The notes under the pieces are model-generated. The model ran no database searches. It saw nothing but the letters and a program-made list of their open reading frames with translations, and had not been told where the DNA came from. A DNA stretch of 55,464 bases from an uncultured Methylotenera sp. (GTDB taxonomy: Bacteria > Pseudomonadota > Gammaproteobacteria > Burkholderiales > Methylophilaceae), in assembly GCF_946479685.1 (NCBI RefSeq), contig NZ_CAMLGS010000013.1, forward strand, positions 1 to 55,464. The letters run 5' to 3'. Positions 44,479-53,619 of the stretch are shown piece after piece. The position numbers and the translations under genes were made by a program. How positions within the stretch are numbered: the first letter of the stretch is position 1; every line of letters starts with the position of its first letter.

Positions 44479-45489
44479 CTACATTTCTAAACAGATTTTC
44501 CCAAAATGCTGGTTACTCTCCTGATATTGAAAAGCCTCTACAATGCGCTCAAGCGGGAATACCTTATCAACAACAGGGTGCATTTTATTTGCATCAATTG
44601 CTTTAATCATATCCATTTGCTGTGCACGATTCCCAACAATCAACCCCTGCAAACGTAGCTGCTTAATCAGCGCCGTCACAATAGAAACCTCACCACCTAG
44701 CCCTGTTAATATCCCTATCACTGAGATATGTGCGCCAACACGTGCTGCCGCCATCGACTGATCTAACGTGGCAGGACCGCCCACTTCAATAACGTGGTCT
44801 ACACCTCGCCCACCGCTAATCTCCCGCGCAAGCTCGCCCCAATTTGCTGTTTTGCGATAATTGATTAAATGGTCTGCACCTAGCGCCTTAAGCCTTTCTA
44901 ACTTTTCATCGCTGGATGATGTTGCAATCACCGTAGCGCCGGCCATCTTTGCAAACTGTAGCGCGAAGATAGAAACACCGCCGGTGCCCTGCACCAGCAC
45001 GGTGTCCCCTGGCTTTAAAGCACCGTCTGACATCAATGCACGCCATGCGGTAAGCCCGGCCGTAGTGAGCGTAGAAGCCTCAACATGGCTCCAGCCTTTT
45101 GGCGCCTTAGTAAAAGCATTGGCAGAAGCGGTCACCGTTTCACGTGCATAGCCATCCACGCCATCACCCGGCACCGTCGCAAAGCCCTCAACCCGCGGTT
45201 CTCCGTCTAACCAAGTGGGGAAAAACGTACTCACCACATGATCACCCACCGCAAACTCTGTCACACCCTCGCCCACCGCGGTTACCACACCGGCGCCATC
45301 AGCCATGGGGATTCTAGGTTCGGCTGGCCCCCACATACCGCTAACTACGGCAAAATCATGGTAGTTAAGCGAGTTAGCATGCAAACGTACCGTGATTTCA
45401 CCTGCTTTGGGATTCTTAGCGACTCGTGTACCAACCGTGACCATATCGTAGCCACCACCAGCCTCAAGAATAATCGCCTTATTTTGCAT
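44479..45489 (-). CDS. Zinc-free medium-chain alcohol dehydrogenase/quinone reductase-type oxidoreductase
   Basis: A 336-residue NAD(P)H-dependent oxidoreductase of the medium-chain dehydrogenase family. I start at ATG 45489, six bases after an AAGGA ribosome site. The substrate domain has LHANSLNYHDFAVVSG and PMADGAGVVTAVGEGVTEFAVGD; the dinucleotide-binding stretch is VLVQGTGGVSIFALQFAKMAGATVIATSSSDEK (only partly quoted as key residues GTGGVS). The Cys that binds catalytic zinc in alcohol dehydrogenases is absent, so a quinone or enone reductase role is likelier than alcohol oxidation. It is the last gene before the tRNA-bounded island. Confidence 0.88.
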   Translation of the reverse strand: MQNKAIILEAGGGYDMVTVGTRVAKNPKAGEITVRLHANSLNYHDFAVVSGMWGPAEPRIPMADGAGVVTAVGEGVTEFAVGDHVVSTFFPTWLDGEPRVEGFATVPGDGVDGYARETVTASANAFTKAPKGWSHVEASTLTTAGLTAWRALMSDGALKPGDTVLVQGTGGVSIFALQFAKMAGATVIATSSSDEKLERLKALGADHLINYRKTANWGELAREISGGRGVDHVIEVGGPATLDQSMAAARVGAHISVIGILTGLGGEVSIVTALIKQLRLQGLIVGNRAQQMDMIKAIDANKMHPVVDKVFPLERIVEAFQYQESNQHFGKICLEM

Positions 45490-45651
45490 ACCAATCCTTT
45501 CTAACAACTCACTTTGTGTATATTAAACGGGATAAAGTCCACTAACTTGTTACGACGTTAGTGCCCAATCTTTGTTACGAGCTAAGCTAAAACTAACACG
45601 AACAAAGCTCTTGGCAGCACTAATAATGAAAATATACTCAAGAAAAGAAAA

Positions 45652-45679
45652 ACGACCTAGAGACCTCTCTCTAAGTCGT
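45652..45679 (-). terminator. Terminator behind the tRNA 3'-end fragment
   Basis: A 12-bp stem (ACGACCTAGAGA at 45652-45663 with 45668-45679, one wobble), CCTC loop, with a T-rich run on the minus strand (45642-45651). It stands where a tRNA terminator would, although only a tRNA fragment remains upstream. Confidence 0.85.
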
Positions 45680-45686
45680 CTTATTT

Positions 45687-45720
45687 TTGGTCCCTCTGTG
45701 AGTCGAACACAGTACCAACG
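45687..45720 (-). repeat. tRNA-Ile 3'-end fragment (probable displaced attachment site)
   Basis: It matches the 3' part of the tRNA-Ile gene at 46492-46527: 21 identical bases (45692-45712) covering most of the T arm and the acceptor 3' strand, one mismatch (45713), then ACCAACG (45714-45720). A three-base deletion damages the acceptor end. Upstream D- and anticodon-arm sequence is absent, so it is not a tRNA gene. A 12-base palindrome (GTCAGATCTGAC, 45720-45731) abuts it. Confidence 0.85.
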
Positions 45721-45762
45721 TCAGATCTGACCATGTTGAAGTAATTTACAACATCTGATGTA

Positions 45763-46353
45763 TTATTTTAATAAGGTACCCTTGGCAATAAGGCGTGATG
45801 CACTATCTCTAAACTCAATCGCCTCATCATTAACACTGCTAATCTTTTTAATTCCAGCATCACGAATACTCATGGCTTTATCGTTGGCATTACGTATTGA
45901 CTTACCTGTGCTATCTCGTATGTCTATTGCTCTCTCATTAGCAGCTACCAAAGCTTTATTAAATTCTGAACCGAATTTCTTTACCGATTTTATAGCCTCA
46001 GGATGATTTACTGGAGCACAGCTTAATTCAACAACGACAGCGGCTCCACCGACTATAACACTAGCTGTCATTAACGCGGGAGCCACAACTGCACCACCTA
46101 AAGTTCCAGCGACATAGCCGCCAGAACCGGTCAAAATATATGCACCACTACTGTGTGTTACTGCTGTCATTCCGACTGACTGAAGAATTGCCGCGGCTCC
46201 GGCCCCAGCGCCACCAACACCACTCGCGATTCGGTTTATCGCTGCATTTTGGCTAGGAGCAAAGGAGCATACAACGTCCGTAGTTATAGCTGCCTGAGAT
46301 GTTGTAGCTATCATTACAACCACCATCCCAAAAAACCATGTGAAGTGTCTCAT
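45763..46353 (-). CDS. Secreted Gly-rich protein with three 18-residue repeats, island cargo
   Basis: I do not recognise this 196-residue protein. It has a clear signal peptide (MRHFTWFFGMVVVMIATTSQAA). Residues ~38-110 are hydrophobic and rich in Gly and Ala with glycine-zipper-like spacing (GVGGAGAGAAAILQSVGM and GGYVAGTLGGAVVAPALM), able to insert into or span a membrane. Residues ~137-190 are three 18-residue charged helical repeats with the pattern N-(E/D)-x-A-(I/M)-x-(I/F)-R-D. Two Cys (early CSFAP, and SCAPVN) could pair in the periplasm. It is the only gene between the tRNA-Ile gene and the displaced tRNA end. Could be a membrane-acting effector, a bacteriocin-like protein or an envelope component; none is shown. 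Confidence 0.75.
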   Translation of the reverse strand: MRHFTWFFGMVVVMIATTSQAAITTDVVCSFAPSQNAAINRIASGVGGAGAGAAAILQSVGMTAVTHSSGAYILTGSGGYVAGTLGGAVVAPALMTASVIVGGAAVVVELSCAPVNHPEAIKSVKKFGSEFNKALVAANERAIDIRDSTGKSIRNANDKAMSIRDAGIKKISSVNDEAIEFRDSASRLIAKGTLLK

Positions 46354-46459
46354 AACTTAAGCCCCAATTTAGCTAAAATATTGTAATTAAGAAGTCGTCT
46401 CTACAAAACCATTTCTGATAATACATGAAGCCAAATCAGATAAGAACTCTAAAAAGAAA

Positions 46460-46483
46460 AAGGCCGACATTTCTGCCAGCCTT
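46460..46483 (-). terminator. Terminator of tRNA-Ile(CAU)
   Basis: A 10-bp stem (arms 46460-46469 and 46474-46483, GC-rich, two wobbles) with a GAAA tetraloop on the minus strand, followed by a T-rich run (46450-46459). Confidence 0.9.
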
Positions 46484-46491
46484 ATCTATTT

Positions 46492-46570
<79 letters not shown>

Positions 46571-46596
46571 TAAACTTTTGAAGTCGTTATTTTAAA

Positions 46597-48537
46597 CTAA
46601 TCCTGCCCAGTTTCTAAGAAGCTTCTTAATCTTTCTGAGCGGGTTGGATGACGCAGCTTACGCAGCGCCTTCGCTTCAATTTGTCTAATACGCTCACGCG
46701 TTACATCAAATTGCTTACCTACTTCTTCCAAGGTATGGTCTGTGTTCATTTCAATACCAAAACGCATACGCAACACTTTAGCTTCACGCGGTGTTAATGA
46801 TTCCAACACCTCAGAAGTCGCATCACGCAAGCTTGCATAAACCGCAGCATCTACTGGTGCCAAGGTTGTGCTGTCTTCAATGAAGTCACCTAAATGTGAA
46901 TCTTCATCATCACCGATTGGCGTTTCCATGGAGATTGGCTCTTTGCTGATTTTCAAGATCTTGCGAATCTTGTCTTCAGGCATTTCCATTTTCTCGGCCA
47001 ACAATGCTGGGTCTGGCTCGATACCGGTTTCTTGCAGGATCTGGCGGCTGATACGATTCATTTTGTTAATCGTTTCAATCATATGCACAGGGATACGGAT
47101 GGTACGTGCCTGGTCAGCGATAGAACGGGTAATCGCTTGACGAATCCACCATGTAGCATAGGTTGAGAATTTGAAACCACGACGGTATTCAAACTTGTCC
47201 ACCGCTTTCATCAAGCCGATATTACCTTCTTGGATCAAGTCCAGGAACTGCAAGCCACGGTTTGTGTATTTCTTCGCAATAGAAATCACCAAACGCAAGT
47301 TGGCTTCAATCATTTCGCGCTTAGCACGACGCGCACGCGCCTCGCCTGTGGTCATCTGTTTATTGATTTCTTTCAGCTCTTTGGCTGAAATACCCACTTT
47401 GGTTTCCAAATCAATAATACGTTGTTGCTGGTCTAAAATTGAGTGATTAAAACGCGCCAATTTTTCATTGTACGGATTGTCGAGTTTAAGCTCATCTTCC
47501 AACCAAGCCAGATTACTTTCGTTGCCTGGGAATGATTTAATGAAGTATGGACGTGGCATGCCTGCTTTTTCTACGCAGAAGTCCAACACTTTACGCTCAT
47601 GGCCGCGCACCGTTTCCACCAAACCGCGCACTTGGTCACATAGTGTTTCTACTTGTTTTGGTGAGAAGCGGAAGGCAGTTAACTCCACCAGAATCTCAGA
47701 TAACAATGCCAAGTATTCAGGGTCTTGTGAACCTTTAACCGGCAAAATCACTGTCATTTTCTGGTGTGCCGCACGCACAACTTCAAAGCGTTTGAGCAAC
47801 TCTTCTTTCAGCTTAGCTAAAGCCTCTGCAGAAATAGCTGCGGCTTTAGCACCATCTTCATCGCCATCTTCGTCGTCATCGTCAACTTCAGGCTCTTCGT
47901 CGTCTTGCGTGTCTTCTGTCATGGCATCATCTAAACCGATGTCAGAGTCAATCAAGCCATCCACCAAGTCATCTACGCTCAGCTCATCGCGCTCAACTTT
48001 GTCTACCATTTCCAGCAAGGCGGCAATCGTAGTTGGACAAGCGGCAATCGCTTGCACCATATGCTTCAAGCCATCTTCAATACGGCGTGCAATCTCAATT
48101 TCACTCTCGCGAGTAAGCAAGTCAACTGTACCCATCTCACGCATATACATACGCACAGGGTCGGTAGTACGGCCAAACTCAGAGTCTACTGTAGCAAGTG
48201 CTTGCTCAGCCTCTTCCACCGCATCATCATCAGTTACCGCTGGAGGTGCATCAGACATTAACAACGCTTCGGCATCCGGTGTCTCTTCATACACCTGAAT
48301 ACCCATGTCGTTAATCATACCGATGATGCCGTCGATCTGTTCAGAGCCTTGAACATCATCTGGCAAGTGATCGTTAATCTCGGCATAGGTTAGGTAGCCG
48401 CGCTCCTTACCTAATACGATTAAGCTTTTAAGACGAATACGGCGCTCTTCAGCGCTGACCTCTTGCAGCTGTTCTGGACGAACGTAGTCTTCTGCATTTT
48501 TTTCAGCTTGTTGATCACTTTTCTTTGGTCTTGCCAT
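46597..48537 (-). CDS. rpoD: RNA polymerase primary sigma factor (sigma70)
   Basis: The housekeeping sigma factor. It has region 1.1 (residues ~25-90), region 1.2 with [24 protein letters not shown] sequence (here [11 protein letters not shown]), a very acidic spacer ([18 protein letters not shown], residues ~210-228), region 2 ([54 protein letters not shown]), region 3 and region 4 with [20 protein letters not shown]. The 646-residue length is typical for betaproteobacteria. It is the last protein gene of the rpsU-yqeY-dnaG-rpoD group. Confidence 0.98.
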   Translation of the reverse strand: MARPKKSDQQAEKNAEDYVRPEQLQEVSAEERRIRLKSLIVLGKERGYLTYAEINDHLPDDVQGSEQIDGIIGMINDMGIQVYEETPDAEALLMSDAPPAVTDDDAVEEAEQALATVDSEFGRTTDPVRMYMREMGTVDLLTRESEIEIARRIEDGLKHMVQAIAACPTTIAALLEMVDKVERDELSVDDLVDGLIDSDIGLDDAMTEDTQDDEEPEVDDDDEDGDEDGAKAAAISAEALAKLKEELLKRFEVVRAAHQKMTVILPVKGSQDPEYLALLSEILVELTAFRFSPKQVETLCDQVRGLVETVRGHERKVLDFCVEKAGMPRPYFIKSFPGNESNLAWLEDELKLDNPYNEKLARFNHSILDQQQRIIDLETKVGISAKELKEINKQMTTGEARARRAKREMIEANLRLVISIAKKYTNRGLQFLDLIQEGNIGLMKAVDKFEYRRGFKFSTYATWWIRQAITRSIADQARTIRIPVHMIETINKMNRISRQILQETGIEPDPALLAEKMEMPEDKIRKILKISKEPISMETPIGDDEDSHLGDFIEDSTTLAPVDAAVYASLRDATSEVLESLTPREAKVLRMRFGIEMNTDHTLEEVGKQFDVTRERIRQIEAKALRKLRHPTRSERLRSFLETGQD

Positions 48538-48628
48538 GTCTTACCTCTAAAATTTTAGTTCTACCATGCACGCACAGCATACATGGCGAATAAGATTACG
48601 TAACCGCGTATTATAACAGAATATAGCC

Positions 48629-50368
48629 TTATTTTGGCTGGGGTTTATTGCCTACAGATTTCAATAATGCGATTTCATCCGCAGTTAAAGCACTCAAGGG
48701 TTTTTCACTAATTCGTGCCAACAATGAAGCGCCTTGCCGCTGCGTATGCGCCGCCAATAGCTGCTGCCTAGCACCCGCCAGCTCTTGCGCCTGGTCTAGG
48801 GTTTCATCTAGCAACGTTAGTTCGCGCTGCAACTCTTGCAACACACTGACATCAATTTTTCGCTCTAATTCGCGTAATAACACCGCAGGTTTAGAATGGG
48901 GATACAGTAAACAAATTTCAATCACCTGCCGCAACAAAGCATCGGCATCATCTCGCTCATCCAACAAACTTAAATCATCTTGTTGCGCTAACTCAGGATG
49001 CATCAGCAACATCAAGCCAAAACGTTTTTGCAGCGACATCGTGGTACGCGTCAACTTTGGCTTAGCCTTCACCGGCGCTTTATTCAGGTTAGGTAGCTTC
49101 AATAACGCCTGCATCTCATCTGCAGACAGTTGCGCTAGTTCAGCCACTTTTTTACGCAGATACATGGCGCTACGCGGCGCATTGATTTGCTGCATAATAG
49201 GCTCCGCCTCATTCAGAAAGCGTACGCGGTCTTCCTGACTTTGCAAAGCGTTATCCTCGCTCAGGTGCTGCAGTATGTACTGAGACAACGGCATTGCTGA
49301 TTTAATTTCAGCCTCAAACTTTTCTTTTCCAAACTCACGCACGTAAGAGTCCGGGTCATGCTCTTTAGGCAAAAACAGGAATGACAGCTTCAAGCCATCG
49401 GTCAACGCCGGCAATGCATTCATCGCCGCCCGCCATGCCGCGGTGCGTCCGGCATTGTCACCATCAAAGCAAAATACGATTTCATCGGCCTGACGTGTCA
49501 GCTTGGTAATATGGTAAGGCGTAGTGGCTGTGCCAAGCGCTGCCACCGCATATTCAATACCATATTGCGCCAACGCCACCACATCCATATAACCTTCAAC
49601 CACCAAGGCGCGACCCGCGTCACGGATGGCTCGGCGCGCCAAAAACAAGCCATACAACTCATGGCCTTTTTGAAACAGCGGCGTTTCTGGCGAGTTGTAA
49701 TACTTAGGCGTATCTTCCGGGTTAATGACGCGACCACCAAAGCCGATTACCTGCCCTTTTTGATCGTGAATCGGGAACATGATACGGTCACGGAAGCGGT
49801 CATAACGTCGACCTTGCTCATTTTCCACCACCAAACCCGCTACGGCTAATGCTTCATTTTCATACTGTGGAAATACGTTTTGTAAATTCTGCCAGCCAGC
49901 TGGCGCATAGCCAATCTGAAACTTAGCCGCCACTTGACCACTCAGACCACGCGCTTTCAGATACTCAATCGCACGTGGTGATTTTTTTAGTTCAGCTTTA
50001 TAAAAATTGGCAGCCTGTTGTAACGCCTCCTGCAAACCGACCACTACTTTAGGCGCAGGTTTGTCGCTATCACGCACCTCTTGCGGCACAGTCATACCCA
50101 CCATTTTAGCTAAATCATGGATAGCATCCACAAAACTAAGGCCTTGATACTCCATCACAAAGCCAATGGAAGTGCCATGCGCACCACAGCCGAAACAATG
50201 ATAAAACTGCTTAGTGGGACTTACGGTAAAGCTGGGGGATTTTTCATTATGAAAAGGACAGCAGGCAGAGTAATTGGCACCTGCTTTTTTAAGCGGTACG
50301 CTTTTATCAATCACATCGACAATATCAACGCGATTTAGCAACTCTTGAATAAAACTCTCAGGTATCAA
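48629..50368 (-). CDS. dnaG: DNA primase
   Basis: DnaG makes RNA primers at the replication fork. I start at TTG 50368 (MIPESFIQELLNRVDIVDVI), which matches the conserved family N-terminus and gives 579 residues; the open frame runs 21 codons further into unconserved sequence. The zinc site is CCPFHNEKSPSF plus CFGCGAHG; the catalytic TOPRIM domain has VVEGYMDVVALAQYG and FCFDGDNAGRTAAWRA with its acidic triad; the C-terminal region contacts the helicase DnaB. It lies between a terminator after yqeY and rpoD. Confidence 0.97.
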   Translation of the reverse strand: MIPESFIQELLNRVDIVDVIDKSVPLKKAGANYSACCPFHNEKSPSFTVSPTKQFYHCFGCGAHGTSIGFVMEYQGLSFVDAIHDLAKMVGMTVPQEVRDSDKPAPKVVVGLQEALQQAANFYKAELKKSPRAIEYLKARGLSGQVAAKFQIGYAPAGWQNLQNVFPQYENEALAVAGLVVENEQGRRYDRFRDRIMFPIHDQKGQVIGFGGRVINPEDTPKYYNSPETPLFQKGHELYGLFLARRAIRDAGRALVVEGYMDVVALAQYGIEYAVAALGTATTPYHITKLTRQADEIVFCFDGDNAGRTAAWRAAMNALPALTDGLKLSFLFLPKEHDPDSYVREFGKEKFEAEIKSAMPLSQYILQHLSEDNALQSQEDRVRFLNEAEPIMQQINAPRSAMYLRKKVAELAQLSADEMQALLKLPNLNKAPVKAKPKLTRTTMSLQKRFGLMLLMHPELAQQDDLSLLDERDDADALLRQVIEICLLYPHSKPAVLLRELERKIDVSVLQELQRELTLLDETLDQAQELAGARQQLLAAHTQRQGASLLARISEKPLSALTADEIALLKSVGNKPQPK

Positions 50369-50452
50369 AGTGTCTGCTTTAGCTAAAATAACCACATAAT
50401 TAAAAACTAGGTGAATAGAATTTGCTAGCAATTCTAGCGCAAAAAAACAAAA

Positions 50453-50471
50453 AAGGAGCTTAACGCTCCTT
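50453..50471 (-). terminator. Terminator between yqeY and dnaG
   Basis: A 7-bp stem (AAGGAGC at 50453-50459, complement at 50465-50471), TTAAC loop, and a long T-run on the minus strand (complement of 50441-50452). It would let only part of the rpsU-yqeY transcription enter dnaG, like the internal terminator of the E. coli rpsU-dnaG-rpoD operon. Confidence 0.8.
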
Positions 50472-50515
50472 CTTGCTTACTTGCATCTACTGCTAGGGAT
50501 AACCTAAGCTAAGTA

Positions 50516-50959
50516 TTAACCCAGGCGGGCTTTAATCAATCCGGAGATTTTACCCATATCAGCACGGCCAGCGACTAACGGCTTGATTTCAGCCATTACC
50601 TTGCCCATGTCTTTAATACCAGCAGCACCTGACTCAACCACAACTTTTTCCAAGATGGCTTTAATCTCATCTTCAGTCAGCTGTTGTGGCAAATAGGTTT
50701 GCAACACGGTAACTTCGAACTTTTCTACATCAGCTAAATCATGACGATTCGCTGACTCATACGCAGCAATAGAATCCCGACGTTGTTTGAGCATTTTTTC
50801 GATCACAGCAATCACATTGCTATCATCCAATTCAATACGCTCATCTACCTCACGCTGCTTGATAGCAGCCTGCAACAAACGTATGGTGCCCAAACGCGCG
50901 CTATCTTTAGCGCGCATTGCGGTTTTCATGTCCTCAGATATCTGAGCTTTTAACGACAT
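50516..50959 (-). CDS. GatB/YqeY domain-containing protein
   Basis: A 147-residue protein of the YqeY family: LKAQISEDMKTAMRAKDSAR, RLGTIRLLQAAIKQREVDER, IEKMLKQRRDSIAAYESANR and the C-terminal GKVMAEIKPLVAGRADMGKI. It resembles the tail domain of the GatB amidotransferase subunit, and a tRNA-related role has been proposed but not proven. In many proteobacteria it sits between rpsU and dnaG, as here (24 bases after rpsU). Confidence 0.95.
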   Translation of the reverse strand: MSLKAQISEDMKTAMRAKDSARLGTIRLLQAAIKQREVDERIELDDSNVIAVIEKMLKQRRDSIAAYESANRHDLADVEKFEVTVLQTYLPQQLTEDEIKAILEKVVVESGAAGIKDMGKVMAEIKPLVAGRADMGKISGLIKARLG

Positions 50960-50983
50960 GCTAATAACTCTACTTAAAGGCTA

Positions 50984-51196
50984 TTAGTATAATTTTGCTG
51001 GTAATGTTTGCTTCATCAAGCGACGATATTGACGCTTAACAGCAGCAGCAGCTTTACGTTTACGTTCCCATGTTGGTTTTTCGTAAAATTCGCGAGCGCG
51101 AAGATCATTCAACAAACCAGTTTTTTCAATTAGGCGCTTAAAGCGACGTAGAGCAACGTCAAACGGCTCATTTTCTTTTACGCGTACACTAGACAT
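50984..51196 (-). CDS. rpsU: 30S ribosomal protein S21
   Basis: A 70-residue S21: [40 protein letters not shown] and a Lys/Arg-rich tail. It helps the small subunit base-pair with the Shine-Dalgarno sequence. It is the first gene of the macromolecular synthesis operon and is divergent from tsaD, again a conserved pairing. Confidence 0.98.
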   Translation of the reverse strand: MSSVRVKENEPFDVALRRFKRLIEKTGLLNDLRAREFYEKPTWERKRKAAAAVKRQYRRLMKQTLPAKLY

Positions 51197-51368
51197 TTAT
51201 TCTCTCTTATCTGCAACAATTTAATTAGGTGATGCTCAAGTCCGCCAAACAAAGGCTCATAAACTTGAGAAAAGTCCACCATTTTAATCGTATAATTACT
51301 TTTATTCAATTACTTTTATAGTTTTGTACTATAAAAATGCACTTTAAGATAAAAATGGAACAAAACAA

Positions 51369-52391
51369 ATGTTAGTTTTAGGCGTTGAATCCTCCTGTGA
51401 CGAAACCGGCATCGCCTTATATGACACTGAGCACGGCTTATTATCACACACCCTACACTCACAAGTAGAAATGCATGCCGAATACGGCGGCGTAGTGCCA
51501 GAGCTGGCATCGCGCGACCATATTCGCCGTGTACTACCACTGACTGAACTGGCGCTTAAAAATGCCAATAAAACATTACAGGACATTGACGCTGTTGCCT
51601 ACACGCAAGGCCCCGGCCTTTCGGGCGCACTACTAGTAGGCACCAGCTTTGCTGAGTCACTGGCATTTAGCTTGCAAATCCCCACTATCAACGTGCATCA
51701 CCTTGAAGGGCACTTATTAGCGCCGCTACTAGAAGACAACCCGCCAACTTTCCCGTTTGTGGCTTTATTGGTTTCTGGCGGACATAGCCAGCTGATGCGG
51801 GTGGACGGCATAGGCCAATATGAACTACTGGGTGACACGCTGGACGATGCCGCTGGTGAGGCGTTTGATAAAACCGCTAAATTATTAGGCTTGGGCTACC
51901 CAGGTGGCCCTGCGCTATCCAACTTAGCCAAGACAGGCAAAGCACGCTTTAAGTTACCGCGCCCGCTGCTCAATAGCGGCGACCTAAACTTTAGCTTTAG
52001 CGGGCTTAAAACCTCGGTCTTAACATTGGTGAACCAACATCAACCACTGGATGCAGAAACCAAGGCCGATATTGCATATGAGTTTCAAGAGTCAGTAACC
52101 GAAGTGCTCACCACCAAATGCATGAGCGCACTGCGTGAAACGCGATTAGACAACCTGATTGTATCTGGTGGGGTGGGTGCTAACGCGAAACTGCGCGAGA
52201 AGCTCAATGCCGCTACCAAACGCAAGCTATGTAAAGTCAGCTACCCACGCCTGGAGTTCTGCACTGACAATGGCGCCATGATTGCATTTGCCGGCGCGAT
52301 GCGCCTAAAAGCCATGCAAAATAATGCGGATGCCAATTACAGCTTTAGCGTAAAGCCTCGCTGGAATTTAAGCGAGTTACAAGCACCTTAA
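51369..52391 (+). CDS. tsaD: tRNA N6-adenosine threonylcarbamoyltransferase TsaD
   Basis: TsaD, with TsaB and TsaE, transfers the threonylcarbamoyl group to A37 of tRNAs that read ANN codons, including the tRNA-Ile in this window. It opens [19 protein letters not shown]; the metal-binding His pair is in [15 protein letters not shown]; the ATP-like fold has [12 protein letters not shown] and [15 protein letters not shown]; the catalytic Asp is in [11 protein letters not shown]. Length 340 is normal. It is divergent from rpsU across 172 bases. Confidence 0.98.
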   Translation: MLVLGVESSCDETGIALYDTEHGLLSHTLHSQVEMHAEYGGVVPELASRDHIRRVLPLTELALKNANKTLQDIDAVAYTQGPGLSGALLVGTSFAESLAFSLQIPTINVHHLEGHLLAPLLEDNPPTFPFVALLVSGGHSQLMRVDGIGQYELLGDTLDDAAGEAFDKTAKLLGLGYPGGPALSNLAKTGKARFKLPRPLLNSGDLNFSFSGLKTSVLTLVNQHQPLDAETKADIAYEFQESVTEVLTTKCMSALRETRLDNLIVSGGVGANAKLREKLNAATKRKLCKVSYPRLEFCTDNGAMIAFAGAMRLKAMQNNADANYSFSVKPRWNLSELQAP

Positions 52392-52438
52392 ACCGCTACT
52401 CGCCCTCACTGAAAGCAGGGAGGGCGGCTATATCAGGC

Positions 52439-53080
52439 TTATTTCTTTTTACCGAAACCAGCTTCAGTGCCGTTCAATAATTTTTTGATATTACTTCTAT
52501 GGCGCCAGATCAAAAAGACTGACATCACCAACACCGTTTGCACATAATCTGAAATACCAATCGTATTATCTGCATTGGCCAGCAAGAACCACGCGTAGAG
52601 CGGCGCCAACACAGCTGCCACCAAGGCAGCCAGCGATGAGTAACGTGTTACGGCAAATACCACAATCCAAGTCAGCACAGCTGCCAGGGCTAGCACGGGA
52701 TCAATCGCCAGCATAACGCCCAGCGCAGTCGCCACACCTTTACCGCCTTTAAAGCCATAGTAAATTGGATACAAGTGACCAAAGAATACGGCCAAACCTA
52801 CCGCACTGACCACCCACATTGTCATGCCAGACTGCAAAGCCAGCCACACCGGAAACCAGCCCTTAAACACATCGCCTAACAAGGTAAGAATCGCGGCTGA
52901 TTTTTTGCCGCTGCGTGCAACATTGGTTGCCCCGATATTGCCGCTACCCACGGTGCGCGGATCAGGCAAACCAAACAACTTACTCACTAAAATACCAAAA
53001 GCGATAGACCCCAGCAGATAAGCCGCAACTATCCACACAGCAGGCACCAGGGTAACAGGAATAAAACCTAACTCATTCAT
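52439..53080 (-). CDS. plsY: Acyl-phosphate glycerol-3-phosphate acyltransferase
   Basis: PlsY uses acyl phosphate to acylate glycerol 3-phosphate, the first step of phospholipid synthesis, in the inner membrane. The 213 residues form about five to seven membrane segments. Family motifs are [23 protein letters not shown] with [50 protein letters not shown] and the late [15 protein letters not shown]. It faces tsaD tail to tail and folB head to head. Confidence 0.97.
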   Translation of the reverse strand: MNELGFIPVTLVPAVWIVAAYLLGSIAFGILVSKLFGLPDPRTVGSGNIGATNVARSGKKSAAILTLLGDVFKGWFPVWLALQSGMTMWVVSAVGLAVFFGHLYPIYYGFKGGKGVATALGVMLAIDPVLALAAVLTWIVVFAVTRYSSLAALVAAVLAPLYAWFLLANADNTIGISDYVQTVLVMSVFLIWRHRSNIKKLLNGTEAGFGKKK

Positions 53081-53098
53081 TTAAACACTCTCTCCATT

Positions 53099-53206
53099 GT
53101 CATCCCTATCTAGACGGGAATCCATTTCTTATTAGCGCAACACCACAATAAATTGTGGTTTAATATTCAAGATATTACTGGATTACCGCCTTGGCGGGAA
53201 CGACGA
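53099..53206. repeat. Inverted pair of palindromic intergenic repeats (REP/MITE-like)
   Basis: Two related 26-27-base elements lie in opposite orientation: 53099-53124 (ends CGGGAATCCA) and 53179-53206 (begins TGGATTACCGCC, ends GGGAACGACG). A small central hairpin (ACCACAA at 53142-53148 with its complement at 53153-53159) lies between them. The type resembles the GGATTCCCGC...GCGGGAATGACG repeats spread in many proteobacterial genomes. No transposase is present. Confidence 0.65.
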
Positions 53207-53223
53207 CACACAAATAAGGCTTT

Positions 53224-53577
53224 ATGGACACCATTTTTTTAAGCGAAGTTAAAGTACAAACCAAACTAGGCGTACCCGAGTGGGAGCGCATGACTCCACA
53301 GACGATTATTTTAGATATAGAAATCGGCTACGACCTCAGCCACGCCTGCCAAAGCGACGATGTCAACGACACCATCGACTACGGCGCAGTAGTTAACCGC
53401 GTGCGAGAAACACTGCAAGAAAATAGCTTCCAGCTGGTAGAGAAACTAGCAGAACACTTATGCCAATTGATATTGAAAGAATTTAACGCACTAAACGTGA
53501 AAATCAAAGTGGCTAAACCCACGATATTACCGGGGTTGAAGGCGCTGGGCGTGATTATTGAAAGAAAATCTAATTAA
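53224..53577 (+). CDS. folB: Dihydroneopterin aldolase
   Basis: FolB cleaves 7,8-dihydroneopterin to hydroxymethyl-dihydropterin for folate synthesis. The 117-residue protein has FLSEVKVQTKLGVPEWERMT with the usual G-x-x-x-x-E active-site region, DTIDYGAVVNRVRETLQEN and LVEKLAEHLCQLIL with the family's second Glu, and the KPTILPGLKALGVIIER tail with its catalytic Lys. The plsY/folB head-to-head arrangement is common in betaproteobacteria. Confidence 0.96.
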   Translation: MDTIFLSEVKVQTKLGVPEWERMTPQTIILDIEIGYDLSHACQSDDVNDTIDYGAVVNRVRETLQENSFQLVEKLAEHLCQLILKEFNALNVKIKVAKPTILPGLKALGVIIERKSN

Positions 53578-53619
53578 TTACCGGATTAGATTCGCAACTT
53601 CGATTTGATTCAGAAGAAA

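Noticed and set aside
45687..45720. A second tRNA gene
   Set aside because: Only the T arm and acceptor 3' strand are present; the D arm, anticodon arm and 5' acceptor strand are missing and the acceptor end has a deletion.
47468..48298. Long open frame antisense to rpoD (276 codons)
   Set aside because: Ser-rich, without a domain or ribosome site; it mirrors the acidic and conserved codons of rpoD on the other strand.
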